Assembly: GCF_020037015.1 (NCBI RefSeq)
Contig: NZ_JAIQDE010000014.1
Location: 124,001 to 188,000 of the forward strand
DNA: 64,000 bases
Reading direction: 5' to 3'
Source: Corallococcus sp. AS-1-6
GTDB taxonomy: Bacteria; Myxococcota; Myxococcia; Myxococcales; Myxococcaceae
Below are positions 1 to 11,933 of the stretch, piece after piece. The notes under the pieces are model-generated. The model ran no database searches and was not told where the DNA came from. It was given only the letters and a program-made list of their open reading frames with translations. A program made the position numbers and the translations under genes. The stretch's first letter is position 1; each line of letters opens with the position of its first letter.

Positions 1-34
1 CGGACAGAGGCGCCCGACGGGGCCTCGTTGCATC

Positions 35-62
35 AAAACTTGTCCGACCGTCGGACCAGTTT
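35..62. promoter_or_regulatory. Imperfect palindrome, distal GTCCGAC operator-like box
   Basis: Left arm AAAACTTGTCCGAC (35-48) faces GTCGGACCAGTTT (50-62) around one central base, matching at 12 of 14 positions. The surrounding block (about 1-48) recurs as a diverged direct repeat at about 138-185, a spacing of 137 bp. The GT-N3-AC core (GTCCGAC) is the half-site type recognised by FadR-subfamily GntR regulators, and such a regulator starts 250 bp downstream. That it is an operator is inference. Confidence 0.45.
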
Positions 63-171
63 CCGCCGCGTGTACCCAAGGCCGGGCTGGACCGGTGCGG
101 GCGTGACGCCGTGCGTGCATGAACACCAAGGTGGGGCGCGGAAGAGGCGCCCGCCCGGGGCCGGTGGCCTC

Positions 172-200
172 AAAACCTGTCCGACAGTCGGACAGGTTTT
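172..200. promoter_or_regulatory. Perfect 14-bp-arm palindrome upstream of the GntR gene
   Basis: Arms AAAACCTGTCCGAC (172-185) and GTCGGACAGGTTTT (187-200) are perfectly complementary around a single base at 186. The palindrome ends about 115 bp before the start of the GntR-type regulator gene, where an operator or promoter would lie. Its core resembles FadR-type sites (GT-N3-AC with flanking T/A). Autoregulation is the simplest reading. A cruciform or terminator of an upstream gene cannot be excluded because the window begins here. Confidence 0.5.
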
Positions 201-316
201 CGCCTCCCGCCGCCCGGGGGTGGGCTTGGCAAGTCCGCGATGCGGAAGGTGGGCCGCACGTCCATGTCAGACCCCTGTGGTGGGATGGCGACGCTGGAAC
301 GAGGAGGGGGATGGGG

Positions 317-1771
317 ATGGAGCGGCGAGGACTCGTGGCGTACGTGGAAGCGCAAATCGAGCGCGATATCGCACTGGGACGGCTGCCCCCGAGCGGGCAG
401 CTTGGCTCCGAAGCGAAGCTGGCGCGTCGTTATGAGGTGTGCCGGGGCACCATCCGCGAGGCGCTGCGGCGGTTGGCGGCGCGGGGGCTGGTGGTGCAGC
501 GCCCCGGGCGAAAGACTCGCGCGGTGGCGTTGGATGAGTCACTGACGCTGGAGAACCTGGGCCTGGCGCTGCATGACGCGCGCTCCCCGCAGGCCCGGTG
601 GCTGCTGGAGGGCTACTTCAGCCTCAAGCGGCAGGTGCTGGTGGAATTGCTCGTCGACTGCTGTTCGAAGGCTTCGGACCGCGACCTGGACCGGCTGGGG
701 AGCGCGTGCTTCCGGCTCCAGGACGCGGCGCGCTGGGAGTCGGGGGCAACCTGCGCCCAGGCGGAGTTCGACCTGCTTCGGGAGGCTGCACGCGTGGCGG
801 AGCGGCCCGGGCATGTGCTCCTCGTCCAGTCCCTGCAGCGGGCCTTCATGGGAGGCGCCGCCAAACTGCTGCCGCTTCTGGGCGGAGCCGCGCTGCGCGC
901 GTGGGCCTCCCGCGCGATGGCAATGCTGCATGAGCGCGACGGGCGGGCGCTTCAGCACGAACTGCCGGCGCTGATGAAGGCTTGCGATGAGCTCGTCCTG
1001 AATGCCTTCGCCCCCGCTCCGCGGGCATCTGTCTCTGCCGAAGCCCCGCACAAACAGGAGACCAGCCTCGGTGCGCCCGCACGAGATGAAACACTGGAGC
1101 CGCACCCTTGCAACGAGGAAGGTAGCACCGCCAATTCCTCATCAGCGGCGTTACACGACGAAGCACCGGAGCACCACTCTTTCTGTGAGGAGCACAGTGC
1201 CGGCTCCTCCGTGTCAGCGACAGTGCAGGTCGACACGATCAAGCGGATCCCATGCATTGAGAAGCATGACACCTGCGTGTCAACCGCCGCGCAGGACGTG
1301 GCGCTGGAGCGGAACAACTGTGGTGAGGAGCGCAGTGCCGGCTCCTCCGTTTCAGCAACAGTGCAGGTCGATACGCTGAAGCGGATCCCATGCATCGAGG
1401 AGCCTGGCGCCTGCGTGTCAGCCCCAGCGCAGGACGTGGCGCTGGAGCGGAGTACCTGCGGTGAGGAGAAGCGTGCCCGCGCCTCCGCTTTAGCGGCAGT
1501 GCAGGTCGACGCGCTGAAGCGGCTCCCATGCATCGAGGAGATTGGCGCCTGCGTGTCACCCGCCGCGCAGGACGTGGCGCTGGAGCGGAGCACCTGCGGT
1601 GAGGAGCAGGGTGCGCGCGCCGCCTCGTCAACGACCGAGCATGACGGAACGCCGGAGCCGCGCTCTGACATGGAAAAGCGTGCCGCCGACATCGTCGCTT
1701 CAGCCACCATGCCGGACGGCGCACAGGAGTCGTGCTCCGGTGCGGAGCTGGCGGCTCCCGATTTCCCCTAA
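317..1771 (+). CDS. FadR-type GntR transcriptional regulator with Cys-containing repeat tail
   Basis: A 484-residue protein. Residues 1-75 form the GntR winged helix (LPPSGQLGSEAKLARRYEV, then TIREALRRLAARGLV and a basic wing), and residues 80-230 are a helical FCD-like effector domain of the FadR group. The remaining half is unlike the family, which usually ends near 230-260 residues. It is a low-complexity Ser/Ala/Glu tail of 22-24-residue units, most opening with a Cys and one or two Glu, three pairs of which form near-identical 46-residue blocks. The ATG at 317 is 9 nt after AGGAGG (302-307). An ATG at 311 is too close to that ribosome site, and longer upstream extensions read through the palindromes. 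It probably controls itself through the GTCCGAC boxes; target genes and effector are unknown. Confidence 0.8.
   Translation: MERRGLVAYVEAQIERDIALGRLPPSGQLGSEAKLARRYEVCRGTIREALRRLAARGLVVQRPGRKTRAVALDESLTLENLGLALHDARSPQARWLLEGYFSLKRQVLVELLVDCCSKASDRDLDRLGSACFRLQDAARWESGATCAQAEFDLLREAARVAERPGHVLLVQSLQRAFMGGAAKLLPLLGGAALRAWASRAMAMLHERDGRALQHELPALMKACDELVLNAFAPAPRASVSAEAPHKQETSLGAPARDETLEPHPCNEEGSTANSSSAALHDEAPEHHSFCEEHSAGSSVSATVQVDTIKRIPCIEKHDTCVSTAAQDVALERNNCGEERSAGSSVSATVQVDTLKRIPCIEEPGACVSAPAQDVALERSTCGEEKRARASALAAVQVDALKRLPCIEEIGACVSPAAQDVALERSTCGEEQGARAASSTTEHDGTPEPRSDMEKRAADIVASATMPDGAQESCSGAELAAPDFP
1181..1594 (+). repeat. Three in-frame 138-bp tandem repeats
   Basis: Units start at 1181, 1319 and 1457, each exactly 138 bp (46 codons). 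A degenerate fourth unit follows from 1595 and a diverged half unit precedes them. Each unit encodes a Cys/Glu-Glu opening, VQVDTLKR, a PCIE motif and AQDVALER, so it is itself two related half-repeats. The near identity at DNA level points to recent slippage or unequal exchange, and copy number may vary between strains. Confidence 0.85.
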
Positions 1772-2234
1772 CGAGCTACCGAGGACACCGAAGCGCTCGG
1801 GCTTGCTCCTTGCATTCAGGTGGCGGCACTCCTCGTGGATCCGGACTTCGGGGCGATACCGTCTCCAGCGGCCCAGGATTCCCCCTCTATGCCCGTGAAG
1901 AATGCTCCGGGGACATGATGGGCTCTCCCACCTGGGAGTCCTGTTCAACGGCTCAGCACCGCTTAGGACTTTCTTCGGGCTTTCGGCGCGTAGACTGCGG
2001 TGGGCCTCTGGCGCTTCCCTGCCCATTTCGTTGCTCGGCCTGCGTCGTGCGCGGCGAAGCCTCTTCGTGTTCGCTCTCGCACGCTCACTTCAGCTTTGTC
2101 TGCGTCCTTCTGGCGACGGACTCAACTCGAGCCCACCGTGTCCGCCCCCATGTGGGGCGGACACAGTCCAGCTCCCCTCCCCCTCGCCAGGCCACGAGCT
2201 GGACGCGGACCCGGCTTCCCTCCCCCGAACTCCG
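1772..2234. other. Intergenic region between convergent genes
   Basis: I see no credible gene in these 463 bp. Frames across it lack ribosome sites and show mixed codon positions. It lies between the stop of the GntR gene and the stop of a minus-strand gene. The only clear structure is the hairpin at 2138-2164. Local composition is less G/C-rich than the flanks around 1900-2110. Confidence 0.6.
2138..2164. terminator. Strong hairpin between convergent genes
   Basis: Arms GTGTCCGCCCC (2138-2148) and GGGGCGGACAC (2154-2164) pair perfectly over 11 bp around loop CATGT. There is no T-run on either side, so it is not a classic intrinsic terminator. Its position between two convergent stop codons suggests bidirectional termination or 3'-end protection. 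Confidence 0.45.
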
Positions 2235-2786
2235 CTACCGCGTCGCGGCCCGGCGCGCTGGCGTCCGCCCCTTCACGGTCCGGTGCGCCTGCGCCTTCAT
2301 CGCCGGAACGCGCCGCGCCTTGTGCGCCCGCGCCTTCACCGGGCCCCGGCGCGCATAGCCCGCGGGGCGCAGCGCCTTCTTCGCCACCGTCTTCTTGCGC
2401 CTCGCCGTGGCGCGCGCCGCGGGCCGCAGCGTCTTCTTCGCCGCCGGCCGCTTGCGCAGGGTCGGCCTTGCCTTGCGCGCCGGCGCCATCTCCATCCGCC
2501 GCAACTGCGACTCGAAGCGCGTCAGCGCCTTGCGGAACAGGGCCGCCTTGCGCCGCGTGTCCATGCGCCCTCCCATCACGCGGCTCCCCATGGGGACGCG
2601 CATGGCCTCGCGGCGCAGCCGGTGCGCCAGCTTCTCGTAGTGGTCCACCAGGCCGCGCGCGCGCCGCACCATCCCCATCAGCTCGCGCCGGGACAGCTCC
2701 ATCAGGTTGCGCGGCGCGCTGGCCAACACCAGCCGCATCTCCCGCGCGTTCATCAACGCCGTCCCCGTCTCCCGCATCTTGCGCAT
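2235..2786 (-). CDS. Hypothetical protein with histone-like basic C-terminus
   Basis: A 183-residue protein with two parts. Residues 1-95 are predicted helical (LVLASAPRNLMELSRRELM, then HYEKLAHRLRREAM), and residues 100-183 are almost wholly Lys, Arg and Ala with repeated KKTLRPA / KKALRPAG-like blocks, as in histone-H1-like bacterial proteins. That tail suggests binding of DNA, RNA or polyphosphate; the function is not known. The ATG at 2786 follows GGGAGGGGG by about 5 nt. An upstream TTG at 2813 lies within that ribosome site and is rejected. It lies 128 bp downstream of the ECF sigma gene on the same strand, so the two may be cotranscribed. Confidence 0.7.
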   Translation of the reverse strand: MRKMRETGTALMNAREMRLVLASAPRNLMELSRRELMGMVRRARGLVDHYEKLAHRLRREAMRVPMGSRVMGGRMDTRRKAALFRKALTRFESQLRRMEMAPARKARPTLRKRPAAKKTLRPAARATARRKKTVAKKALRPAGYARRGPVKARAHKARRVPAMKAQAHRTVKGRTPARRAATR

Positions 2787-2914
2787 GTCCGCCCCCTCCC
2801 TCGGGTTCGCCAAACAGTCGCAAGCTTTGGGGCCCCTCCCGACAGCGGCAAGGCGGCCACGGCCGGGGCCTGCCCCACCGCCCGTCCCCGGGGAACAGGG
2901 CGGATGTCCTGCAA

Positions 2915-3526
2915 TCAGCCGGATGCGCGCACCGGCGCCGCGTCCAGCAGCACCGCCAGCTTCTCCAGCCCCAGCCGCGCACGCGTCTTCACCGTCCCCA
3001 GCGGCTGGCCTGTCTTCTTCGCGATCTCACTCTGGGACAGCCCGTCGAAATACCCGAGCAGCACCACCTCCCGCTGCTCCGGCGGCAACTGCGCAATCGC
3101 CGCCCGCACCCGCGCCTGGTCCTGCGCCGCGGTGGCGGCGTCATCCGGCGACGGCGGCGTCGCGCTCACCGGAGGCGGCTGCTGCGCCACCCCCTCCACC
3201 ATCCGCGACACCGTGCCCAGCGACCGCAGCCGGTCGATGGCCCGCGTGCGCGCGATGGTCGTGACCCACGTCTCCAGTCCGCCGCGCTCCGGGTCGAACT
3301 CGCGCGCGCGCCGCCAGACGTCCAGGAAGGTCTCCTGCAGCACCTCCTCCGCGTCCGCGCGCGTGGGCAACAGCCGCACCGCGATGGCGAACGCGCGCGC
3401 GGAACACCTCGCGTAGACCTCCCGCATGGCCGCCGCGCCGCCGAGCGCCACCTGCCTCAGCAGGTCGCGGTCGGCCGACAGGTCACTCGCTTGCTGGGCA
3501 GCGGAGTCGTTGGGCGGCATGGTCAT
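2915..3526 (-). CDS. ECF RNA polymerase sigma factor
   Basis: A 203-residue sigma-70 family protein of the extracytoplasmic-function type. Region 2 is visible as REVYARCSARAFAIAVRLL, DAEEVLQETFLDVWRRA and WVTTIARTRAIDRLR. Region 4 is AIAQLPPEQREVVLLGYF with the helix-turn-helix SQSEIAKKTGQPLGTVKTR. A Pro/Ala/Asp-rich linker joins them. No anti-sigma gene is adjacent; the next gene on the strand encodes the basic protein at 2235-2786. The start is uncertain: ATG at 3526 or 3520, neither with a strong ribosome site, and a GTG at 3583 would add an atypical N-terminus. It is transcribed divergently from glgE, but nothing links the two beyond position. Confidence 0.88.
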   Translation of the reverse strand: MTMPPNDSAAQQASDLSADRDLLRQVALGGAAAMREVYARCSARAFAIAVRLLPTRADAEEVLQETFLDVWRRAREFDPERGGLETWVTTIARTRAIDRLRSLGTVSRMVEGVAQQPPPVSATPPSPDDAATAAQDQARVRAAIAQLPPEQREVVLLGYFDGLSQSEIAKKTGQPLGTVKTRARLGLEKLAVLLDAAPVRASG

Positions 3527-3731
3527 CCCGGATACCGCAACCGGAGGGGCGGATCCCAGCTTCAACCATCGGGGCCCGTCCACCCAGCCCCTCGGGCTGG
3601 GCGTCCGCTCCCCTCGTTCCTAACGTTGACAGGCCAACGCGACCAGGCGGCACCCATCTTCAATCAACAACACCCGCGCATTGCCGCCTGGAGCCACTGA
3701 CTCGGAGTCCTATAAGGGGCCGCCAGCCGAT

Positions 3732-5726
3732 ATGACCGAACGACTCGGAAGCGTGTTCATCGAGAACGTCCAGCCGGAGCTGGACGCGGGGCGCTACGCC
3801 ATCAAGCGCGTCGCCGGGGAGACCCTCACCGTCCGGGCGGACATCTTCAAGGAAGGCCATGACGTCCTCGTGGCCGTCGCCCGCTGGCGCCAGGTCACCC
3901 CCGCCGCCCAGAAGACGGACTGGGCCGAGGTCCCCCTCGCCTTCAAGAACAACGACGCCTGGGAAGGCTCCATCCCGCTCGCGAACAACGGCCGCTACGA
4001 ATTCACGATTGAAGCCTGGCCGGATCTCTTCCGCACCTGGGCCCACGAGCTGAAGCGCAAGGTGGACGCCGGCCGCGACGTGAAGAGCGAGCTGCTGGAG
4101 GGCGCCGCCCTGCTGGAGGGCGCCGCCGCGCGCGCGAAGGGCAGGTCCGCGGAGGACCACCGGCTGCTCGCCGAGGCGGGGGCCCGCCTGCGCACGCCAC
4201 CCACGCCGGACCACCTCCTCATCGCGCTGTCCTCCGAGCTGGCGGACGCCGCGTCACGGCACCCGGACCGCACGCTCGCCGGCAAGTACGACAAGGTGCT
4301 GGAGGTGTTCGTGGACCGGGAGAAGGCGCGCAACGCCGCCTGGTACGAATTCTTCCCCCGCTCCGCGAAGCGCGACGGCAAGACGCACGGCACGTTCAAG
4401 GACGCGCAGGCCTGGCTGCCGTACATCCAGAAGCTCGGGTTCGACACGGTCTACCTGCCGCCCATCCACCCCATCGGGCGCACCGCTCGCAAGGGCCGGA
4501 ACAACAGCCTGCGCGCGGAGCCCGGCGACGTGGGCAGCCCGTGGGCCATTGGCGCCGCGGAGGGCGGCCACAAGGCCGTGCACCCGGAGCTGGGCACGCT
4601 GCAGGACTTCCGCGCGTTCGTGGACGCGGCGAAGGCGCACGGCATCGAGGTGGCGCTGGACCTGGCCTTCCAGTGCTCGCCGGACCACCCGTACGTGAAG
4701 GAGCATCCGGAGTGGTTCCAGCACCGCCCGGACGGCACCATCAAGACGGCGGAGAACCCGCCCAAGCGCTACGAGGACATCGTCAACTTCGACTGGATGG
4801 GCCCCGCCCGGGACGCCCTCTGGAAGGAGCTCCGGTCCGTCGTCCTGCACTGGGTGGACAACGGCGTGCGGACCTTCCGCGTGGACAACCCGCACACCAA
4901 GCCCATGCGGTTCTGGCACTGGCTCATCCGCGAGGTGCAGGACCTGCACCCGGACGTGCTCTTCCTGTCGGAGGCCTTCACCCGCCCCAAGGTGATGAAG
5001 GCCCTGGCCAAGGTGGGCTTCACCCAGTCGTACACGTACTTCACCTGGCGCCTCTTCAAGGACGAGCTGCGCACGTACCTGGAGGAGATCACCCAGCCGC
5101 CCGTGGCGGACTACTTCCGCGGCAACCTCTGGCCCAACACGCCGGACATCCTCCCGGAGAACCTCCAGAACGCGGGGCCCGGCGCCTTCCGCCTGCGCGT
5201 GGCGCTGGCCGCCACGCTGTCCTCCGTGTGGGGCATGTACTCCGGCTACGAGCTGTGCGAGGGCCGCCCGGTGCCGGGCAAGGAGGAGTACCTGGACTCG
5301 GAGAAGTACCAGCTCGTCGCCTGGGACTGGGACCGCCCGGGCAACATCTCCGAATGGATCGCGAAGCTCAACGCCATCCGCAAGGCGCACCCCGCGCTCC
5401 AGCACTACCAGGCGCTGCGCTTCTTCGAGTCCGACAACGAGCGCGTCCTCTTCTACGGCAAGCGCTCGCCGGACGGCCTCAGCACGGTGCTGGTGGCGGT
5501 GAGCCTGGATCCGTACGCGCCCCAGGAGGCGCTGCTCCGCGTGCCCATGGAGTGGCTGGGCGTCAGCGCGGAGGAGACCTATCAGGTGCAGGAGCTGATG
5601 GCTGATCAGCGCTCGCTCTGGCAGGGTCCGGACGTGCAGGTGCGCCTGACGCCCGAACAGCCCGCGGCCATCTGGGCCGTGTACCGCTACCGCCGCACCG
5701 AACACGCGTTCGACTACTTCGAGTGA
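3732..5726 (+). CDS. glgE: Alpha-1,4-glucan:maltose-1-phosphate maltosyltransferase GlgE
   Basis: A 664-residue cytoplasmic GH13 enzyme that adds maltosyl units from maltose-1-phosphate to the non-reducing end of alpha-1,4-glucan. The N-terminal beta domain (about 1-110) and helical insert precede the barrel. The nucleophile Asp385 lies in [11 protein letters not shown] and the acid/base Glu414 in FLSEAF. The phosphate-side motif [11 protein letters not shown] is present near residue 250. Length and motif order match actinobacterial GlgE. The ATG at 3732 is taken because the homologous region begins there; its ribosome site is weak. It heads a four-gene cassette whose next three products make, phosphorylate and branch the substrates: TreS, maltokinase and GlgB. 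Confidence 0.95.
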   Translation: MTERLGSVFIENVQPELDAGRYAIKRVAGETLTVRADIFKEGHDVLVAVARWRQVTPAAQKTDWAEVPLAFKNNDAWEGSIPLANNGRYEFTIEAWPDLFRTWAHELKRKVDAGRDVKSELLEGAALLEGAAARAKGRSAEDHRLLAEAGARLRTPPTPDHLLIALSSELADAASRHPDRTLAGKYDKVLEVFVDREKARNAAWYEFFPRSAKRDGKTHGTFKDAQAWLPYIQKLGFDTVYLPPIHPIGRTARKGRNNSLRAEPGDVGSPWAIGAAEGGHKAVHPELGTLQDFRAFVDAAKAHGIEVALDLAFQCSPDHPYVKEHPEWFQHRPDGTIKTAENPPKRYEDIVNFDWMGPARDALWKELRSVVLHWVDNGVRTFRVDNPHTKPMRFWHWLIREVQDLHPDVLFLSEAFTRPKVMKALAKVGFTQSYTYFTWRLFKDELRTYLEEITQPPVADYFRGNLWPNTPDILPENLQNAGPGAFRLRVALAATLSSVWGMYSGYELCEGRPVPGKEEYLDSEKYQLVAWDWDRPGNISEWIAKLNAIRKAHPALQHYQALRFFESDNERVLFYGKRSPDGLSTVLVAVSLDPYAPQEALLRVPMEWLGVSAEETYQVQELMADQRSLWQGPDVQVRLTPEQPAAIWAVYRYRRTEHAFDYFE

Positions 5727-5743
5727 CCCCTTCCGAGAGGCGT

Positions 5744-7393
<1,650 letters not shown>

Positions 7394-7399
7394 CCCCGC

Positions 7400-8734
7400 G
7401 TGACCCCCCTGGACCTGACCAAGCTGCCCGACTTCCTCAAGGCCCAACGTTGGTTCGCCGGCAAGGCGTGGCCCATCAAGAGCGTCAGCGTGGCGGACCA
7501 CGTGAACATGGAGCTGGGCACGTGCTCCTTCACCCTCGCCATCATCGAGGTCGTCTACGAGCTGGGGAACCCGGAGCGCTACCAGCTCCAGGCCCGCCAC
7601 ACGGCCGAGGGGCTGGTGAGCGCGCTGGATGACGACGACTGCGTGCGCGCCCTCTTCAACCTGGCGCGCGAGGGCCGGCAGGTGGTGTCCGGATCCGGCC
7701 GCGTGGTGGGCGAGTGGATCACCTCCACGGACAGCGGCGTGGCGCTGCCGGAGCCGCTCACGGTGCGCCGGCTCAACGTGGAGCAGAGCAACACCTCGCT
7801 GGTGCTGGGCGAGCGGGTCATCGTCAAGGTCATCCGCAAGCTGGAGGCCGGGGTGAACCCCGAATACGAGGTGGGCCGCTTCCTCGCGACGAAGACGTCC
7901 TTCCGCGCGACGCCGCAGTTGGTGGGCGCGCTGAACCTGGAGGGCCCCGCCGGCGCGACGCTCGCGCTGGCGCACCGCTTCGTGCCGGACGCCGTGGACG
8001 GCTGGAAGTACACGCTGGAGCGGCTGCGCCAGGAGAAGGCGCTCTCCGAGCGCTTCCTCGGGGAGATGCGCGAGCTGGGCGCGCGGCTGGGAGAGCTGCA
8101 CAAGGCGTTCGCCTCCGCGGGGCCGGACGACCTGGCGTTCTCCCCGGAGCCGCTGCTCCAGGAGGACCTGCAGCGCTGGAGCGCGTCCATCGTGGGCGAG
8201 CTGGGCGTGACGCTGGCGGACGCCGGGCGGCTGCACGCGGACCTGGAGGGCCGGCGCGAGAGCCTCATCGCGTACGCGAAGCGGCTGGCGCAGGTGGCGC
8301 CCTCCGGCCAGAAGATCCGCATCCACGGCGACCTGCACCTGGGGCAGGTGCTGCGCTCGGAGGGCCAGTGGCTCTTCTTCGACTTCGAGGGCGAGCCGTC
8401 CCGCTCCTTCACCGCGCGCCGGGAGAAGTACAGCGCGCTGCGCGACGTGGCGGGGATGCTGCGCTCGTTCGACTACGCGGAGGCCACCGTGGCGCTGGAG
8501 GGCGGCCAGCCGCGCGGGCGCGTGGGCCCCACCCGTGACGCGTTCCTGCAAGGCTACCGCCAGGCGACGCGCGGCGCCCCCTTCCTGCCCGACACCGACG
8601 AAGCCTTCGACACGATGTTGCGCGCCTTCGAACTGGAGAAGCTGTTGTACGAAGTGCGCTACGAACTCGCCAACCGGCCGGACTGGGTGCGCATCCCCGT
8701 CGAGGCCCTGTTGCGGATGGAGGATGCCCAGTGA
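7400..8734 (+). CDS. mak: Maltokinase
   Basis: A 444-residue aminoglycoside-phosphotransferase-fold kinase that phosphorylates maltose to maltose-1-phosphate, the GlgE donor. The N-terminal maltokinase cap begins with FLKAQRWFAGKAWPIKS. The catalytic loop is HGDLHLGQVL (309-318) and the metal-binding motif FFDFEGEP (about 326-333) carries Asp328. Length and motif order match Pep2/Mak proteins. It starts at GTG 7400, seven bases after the treS stop, and ends within glgB by a 4-bp GTGA overlap, so expression of all four genes is probably coupled. Confidence 0.93.
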   Translation: MTPLDLTKLPDFLKAQRWFAGKAWPIKSVSVADHVNMELGTCSFTLAIIEVVYELGNPERYQLQARHTAEGLVSALDDDDCVRALFNLAREGRQVVSGSGRVVGEWITSTDSGVALPEPLTVRRLNVEQSNTSLVLGERVIVKVIRKLEAGVNPEYEVGRFLATKTSFRATPQLVGALNLEGPAGATLALAHRFVPDAVDGWKYTLERLRQEKALSERFLGEMRELGARLGELHKAFASAGPDDLAFSPEPLLQEDLQRWSASIVGELGVTLADAGRLHADLEGRRESLIAYAKRLAQVAPSGQKIRIHGDLHLGQVLRSEGQWLFFDFEGEPSRSFTARREKYSALRDVAGMLRSFDYAEATVALEGGQPRGRVGPTRDAFLQGYRQATRGAPFLPDTDEAFDTMLRAFELEKLLYEVRYELANRPDWVRIPVEALLRMEDAQ

Positions 8735-10935
8735 GGAAGCCTGCGGACAGAGCACAGGTGGACGCGGAGCTGCAACGCGTGGTGGAGCTGCGCCATCCGG
8801 AGCCCCACTCCGTGTTGGGCGTCCACCCGGATGGCGACGCGGTGGTGGTGCGCGCCTACCGCCCGGAGGCCGTGGCCATCCACGTCCTGCCGGAGTTCGG
8901 GGGCAAGGTGCCCATGCAGCACCGCACCGGCGGCGTCTTCGAGGCGCGCATCAACGGCCGCACGGAGCCCTTCAGCTACCTGCTGGAGGTGGAGTACCCG
9001 GGCAAGAAGGTCTTCACGCTGCGAGACCCGTACAGCTTCCTGCCCACCATCGGGGAGATGGACCTGTACTTCGCCGGCGAGGGCCGCCACGAGCGGCTCT
9101 GGGAGCGGATGGGCGCGCACCTGCTCCACCACAACGGCGTGAAGGGCACGTCGTTCGCCGTGTGGGCGCCCACCGCCCGGGGCGTGTCCGTGGTGGGGGA
9201 CTTCAACGGCTGGGACGGCCGCCTGCACGCCATGCGGCGCATGGGGTCCTCCGGCATCTGGGAGCTGTTCGTCCCGGAGGTGGGTGAAGGCACCCGCTAC
9301 AAGTTCGAGATAAGGCCCGGCCACGGCGGCGGCCCGCTGCTCAAGGCGGACCCCTTCGCCTTCCGCACGGAGACGCCGCCCGCCACCGCGTCCGTGGTGC
9401 ATGACCTGCAGCGCTACGCCTGGGGCGACAGCGCGTGGCTGGAGGCGCGCGGCAAGCACGTGGACGCGGCCCACCACCCGTGGAGCGTCTACGAGGTCCA
9501 CCTGAGCAGTTGGCGCCGCGTGGTGGAGGACGGCGACCGGCCCATGACGTACCGCGAGCTGGCGCCGGAGCTGTCGCGCTACGCGAAGGAGCTGGGCTTC
9601 ACGCACGTGGAGCTGCTGCCCGTGTCGGAGCACCCCTACGGCGGCTCCTGGGGCTACCAGGTGGGGGGCTACTACGCGCCCACCGCGCGCTTCGGGCATC
9701 CGGACGACTTCCGCTACCTGGTGGACTACCTGCACCAGGAGGGCATCGGCATCATCGTGGACTGGGTGCCGGGCCACTTCCCGCGCGACAGCCACGCGCT
9801 GGGCCAGTTCGACGGAACGGCCCTCTACGAGCACGCGGACCCGCGCCAGGGCTCGCAGCCGGACTGGGGCACGCTCGTCTTCAACTTCGGCCGAAACGAG
9901 GTGCGCAACTTCCTCATCGCCAACGCGCTGTTCTGGCTGGAGGAGTACCACGTGGACGGGCTGCGCGTGGACGCGGTGGCCTCCATGCTCTACCTGGACT
10001 ACAGCCGGAAGCACGGCGAGTGGGTCCCCAACCGCTGGGGCGGCCGGGAGAACGAAGAGGCCATCCAGTTCCTGCGCGAGCTCAACGAGACCCTCCGCCG
10101 CAAGCACCCGGGCGTGGTCGTCATCGCGGAGGAGTCCACCGCGTGGCCCAAGGTGTCCCAGCCCGTCAGCGAGGGCGGCCTGGGCTTCACCTTCAAGTGG
10201 AACATGGGCTGGATGCACGACACGCTGTCGTACTTCTCCAAGGACGCCGTCTACCGGCAGTACCACCACAACCAGCTCACCTTCGGCCTGCTGTACGCGT
10301 TCAGCGAGCACTTCATGCTGCCCTTGAGCCACGACGAGGTGGTGCACGGCAAGGGCAGCCTGTACGGGCGCATGCCGGGGGACGCGTGGCAGAAGCGCGC
10401 CAACCTGCGCGCGCTGTTCGCGTGGATGTGGGCCCACCCGGGCAAGAAGCTGCTCTTCATGGGCGGCGAGTTCGGCCAGCCGGCGGAGTGGAACCACGAC
10501 AAGAGCCTGGACTGGCACCTGCTCCAGGATCCGGGCCACAAGGGCATCCAGAAGCTGGTGGGCGACCTGAACCGCGTCTACCGCGACGTGCCCGCGCTGT
10601 ACGACTCGGACAGCGAGCCCATGGGCTTCCAGTGGCTGCAGCCGGACGCGTCCGCGGCGAACGTGCTGGCCTTCGTGCGCCGCTCGCGCACGCCGGGCCG
10701 CCACGTGGTGTGCGTGGCCAACCTGTCGCCGGTGCCTCGCGAGGACTATCGCGTGGGCTTCCCGCTCCACGGCCGTTATGTGGAGCTGGTCAACACCGAC
10801 GCCGGGGAGTACGGCGGCAGCGGCATGGGCAACCGGGGCCAGGTGCACACGGAGGCGACGGGCTGGGACGGCCAGCCCGCGTCCGCGGTGCTCACCCTGC
10901 CCCCGCTGTCGGTGGTGTGGTTCACGCCGGGGTAG
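8731..10935 (+). CDS. glgB: 1,4-alpha-glucan branching enzyme GlgB
   Basis: A 734-residue GH13 branching enzyme introducing alpha-1,6 branches into the glucan made by GlgE. An N1 domain (20-110) and CBM48 domain (about 130-230, with FAVWAPTARGVSVVGDFNGW) precede the barrel. Catalytic residues are Asp414 (HVDGLRVDAVASM), Glu467 (VVVIAEEST) and Asp535 (LSHDEVVHGKGS). The length fits long-form GlgB with both N-terminal domains. The GTG start overlaps the maltokinase stop by 4 bp and is preceded by GGATGGAGG. No glgC/glgA-type genes occur in the window, so this cassette represents the maltose-1-phosphate route only. Confidence 0.96.
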   Translation: MRKPADRAQVDAELQRVVELRHPEPHSVLGVHPDGDAVVVRAYRPEAVAIHVLPEFGGKVPMQHRTGGVFEARINGRTEPFSYLLEVEYPGKKVFTLRDPYSFLPTIGEMDLYFAGEGRHERLWERMGAHLLHHNGVKGTSFAVWAPTARGVSVVGDFNGWDGRLHAMRRMGSSGIWELFVPEVGEGTRYKFEIRPGHGGGPLLKADPFAFRTETPPATASVVHDLQRYAWGDSAWLEARGKHVDAAHHPWSVYEVHLSSWRRVVEDGDRPMTYRELAPELSRYAKELGFTHVELLPVSEHPYGGSWGYQVGGYYAPTARFGHPDDFRYLVDYLHQEGIGIIVDWVPGHFPRDSHALGQFDGTALYEHADPRQGSQPDWGTLVFNFGRNEVRNFLIANALFWLEEYHVDGLRVDAVASMLYLDYSRKHGEWVPNRWGGRENEEAIQFLRELNETLRRKHPGVVVIAEESTAWPKVSQPVSEGGLGFTFKWNMGWMHDTLSYFSKDAVYRQYHHNQLTFGLLYAFSEHFMLPLSHDEVVHGKGSLYGRMPGDAWQKRANLRALFAWMWAHPGKKLLFMGGEFGQPAEWNHDKSLDWHLLQDPGHKGIQKLVGDLNRVYRDVPALYDSDSEPMGFQWLQPDASAANVLAFVRRSRTPGRHVVCVANLSPVPREDYRVGFPLHGRYVELVNTDAGEYGGSGMGNRGQVHTEATGWDGQPASAVLTLPPLSVVWFTPG

Positions 10936-10967
10936 GACGGGCCCGGCCTCACCGGAAGGACTGGGGC

Positions 10968-11933
<966 letters not shown>

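Noticed and set aside
1732-2358. Open frames in the 1.77-2.23 kb gap
   Set aside because: No ribosome site, no conserved motif, and the frames cross the hairpin and the opposite-strand basic-protein gene.
3626-3716. Promoter for the GlgE operon from TTGACA (3626-3631) and TATAAG (3711-3716)
   Set aside because: The two boxes are about 80 bp apart, and neither has a partner at 16-18 bp, so no promoter can be supported.
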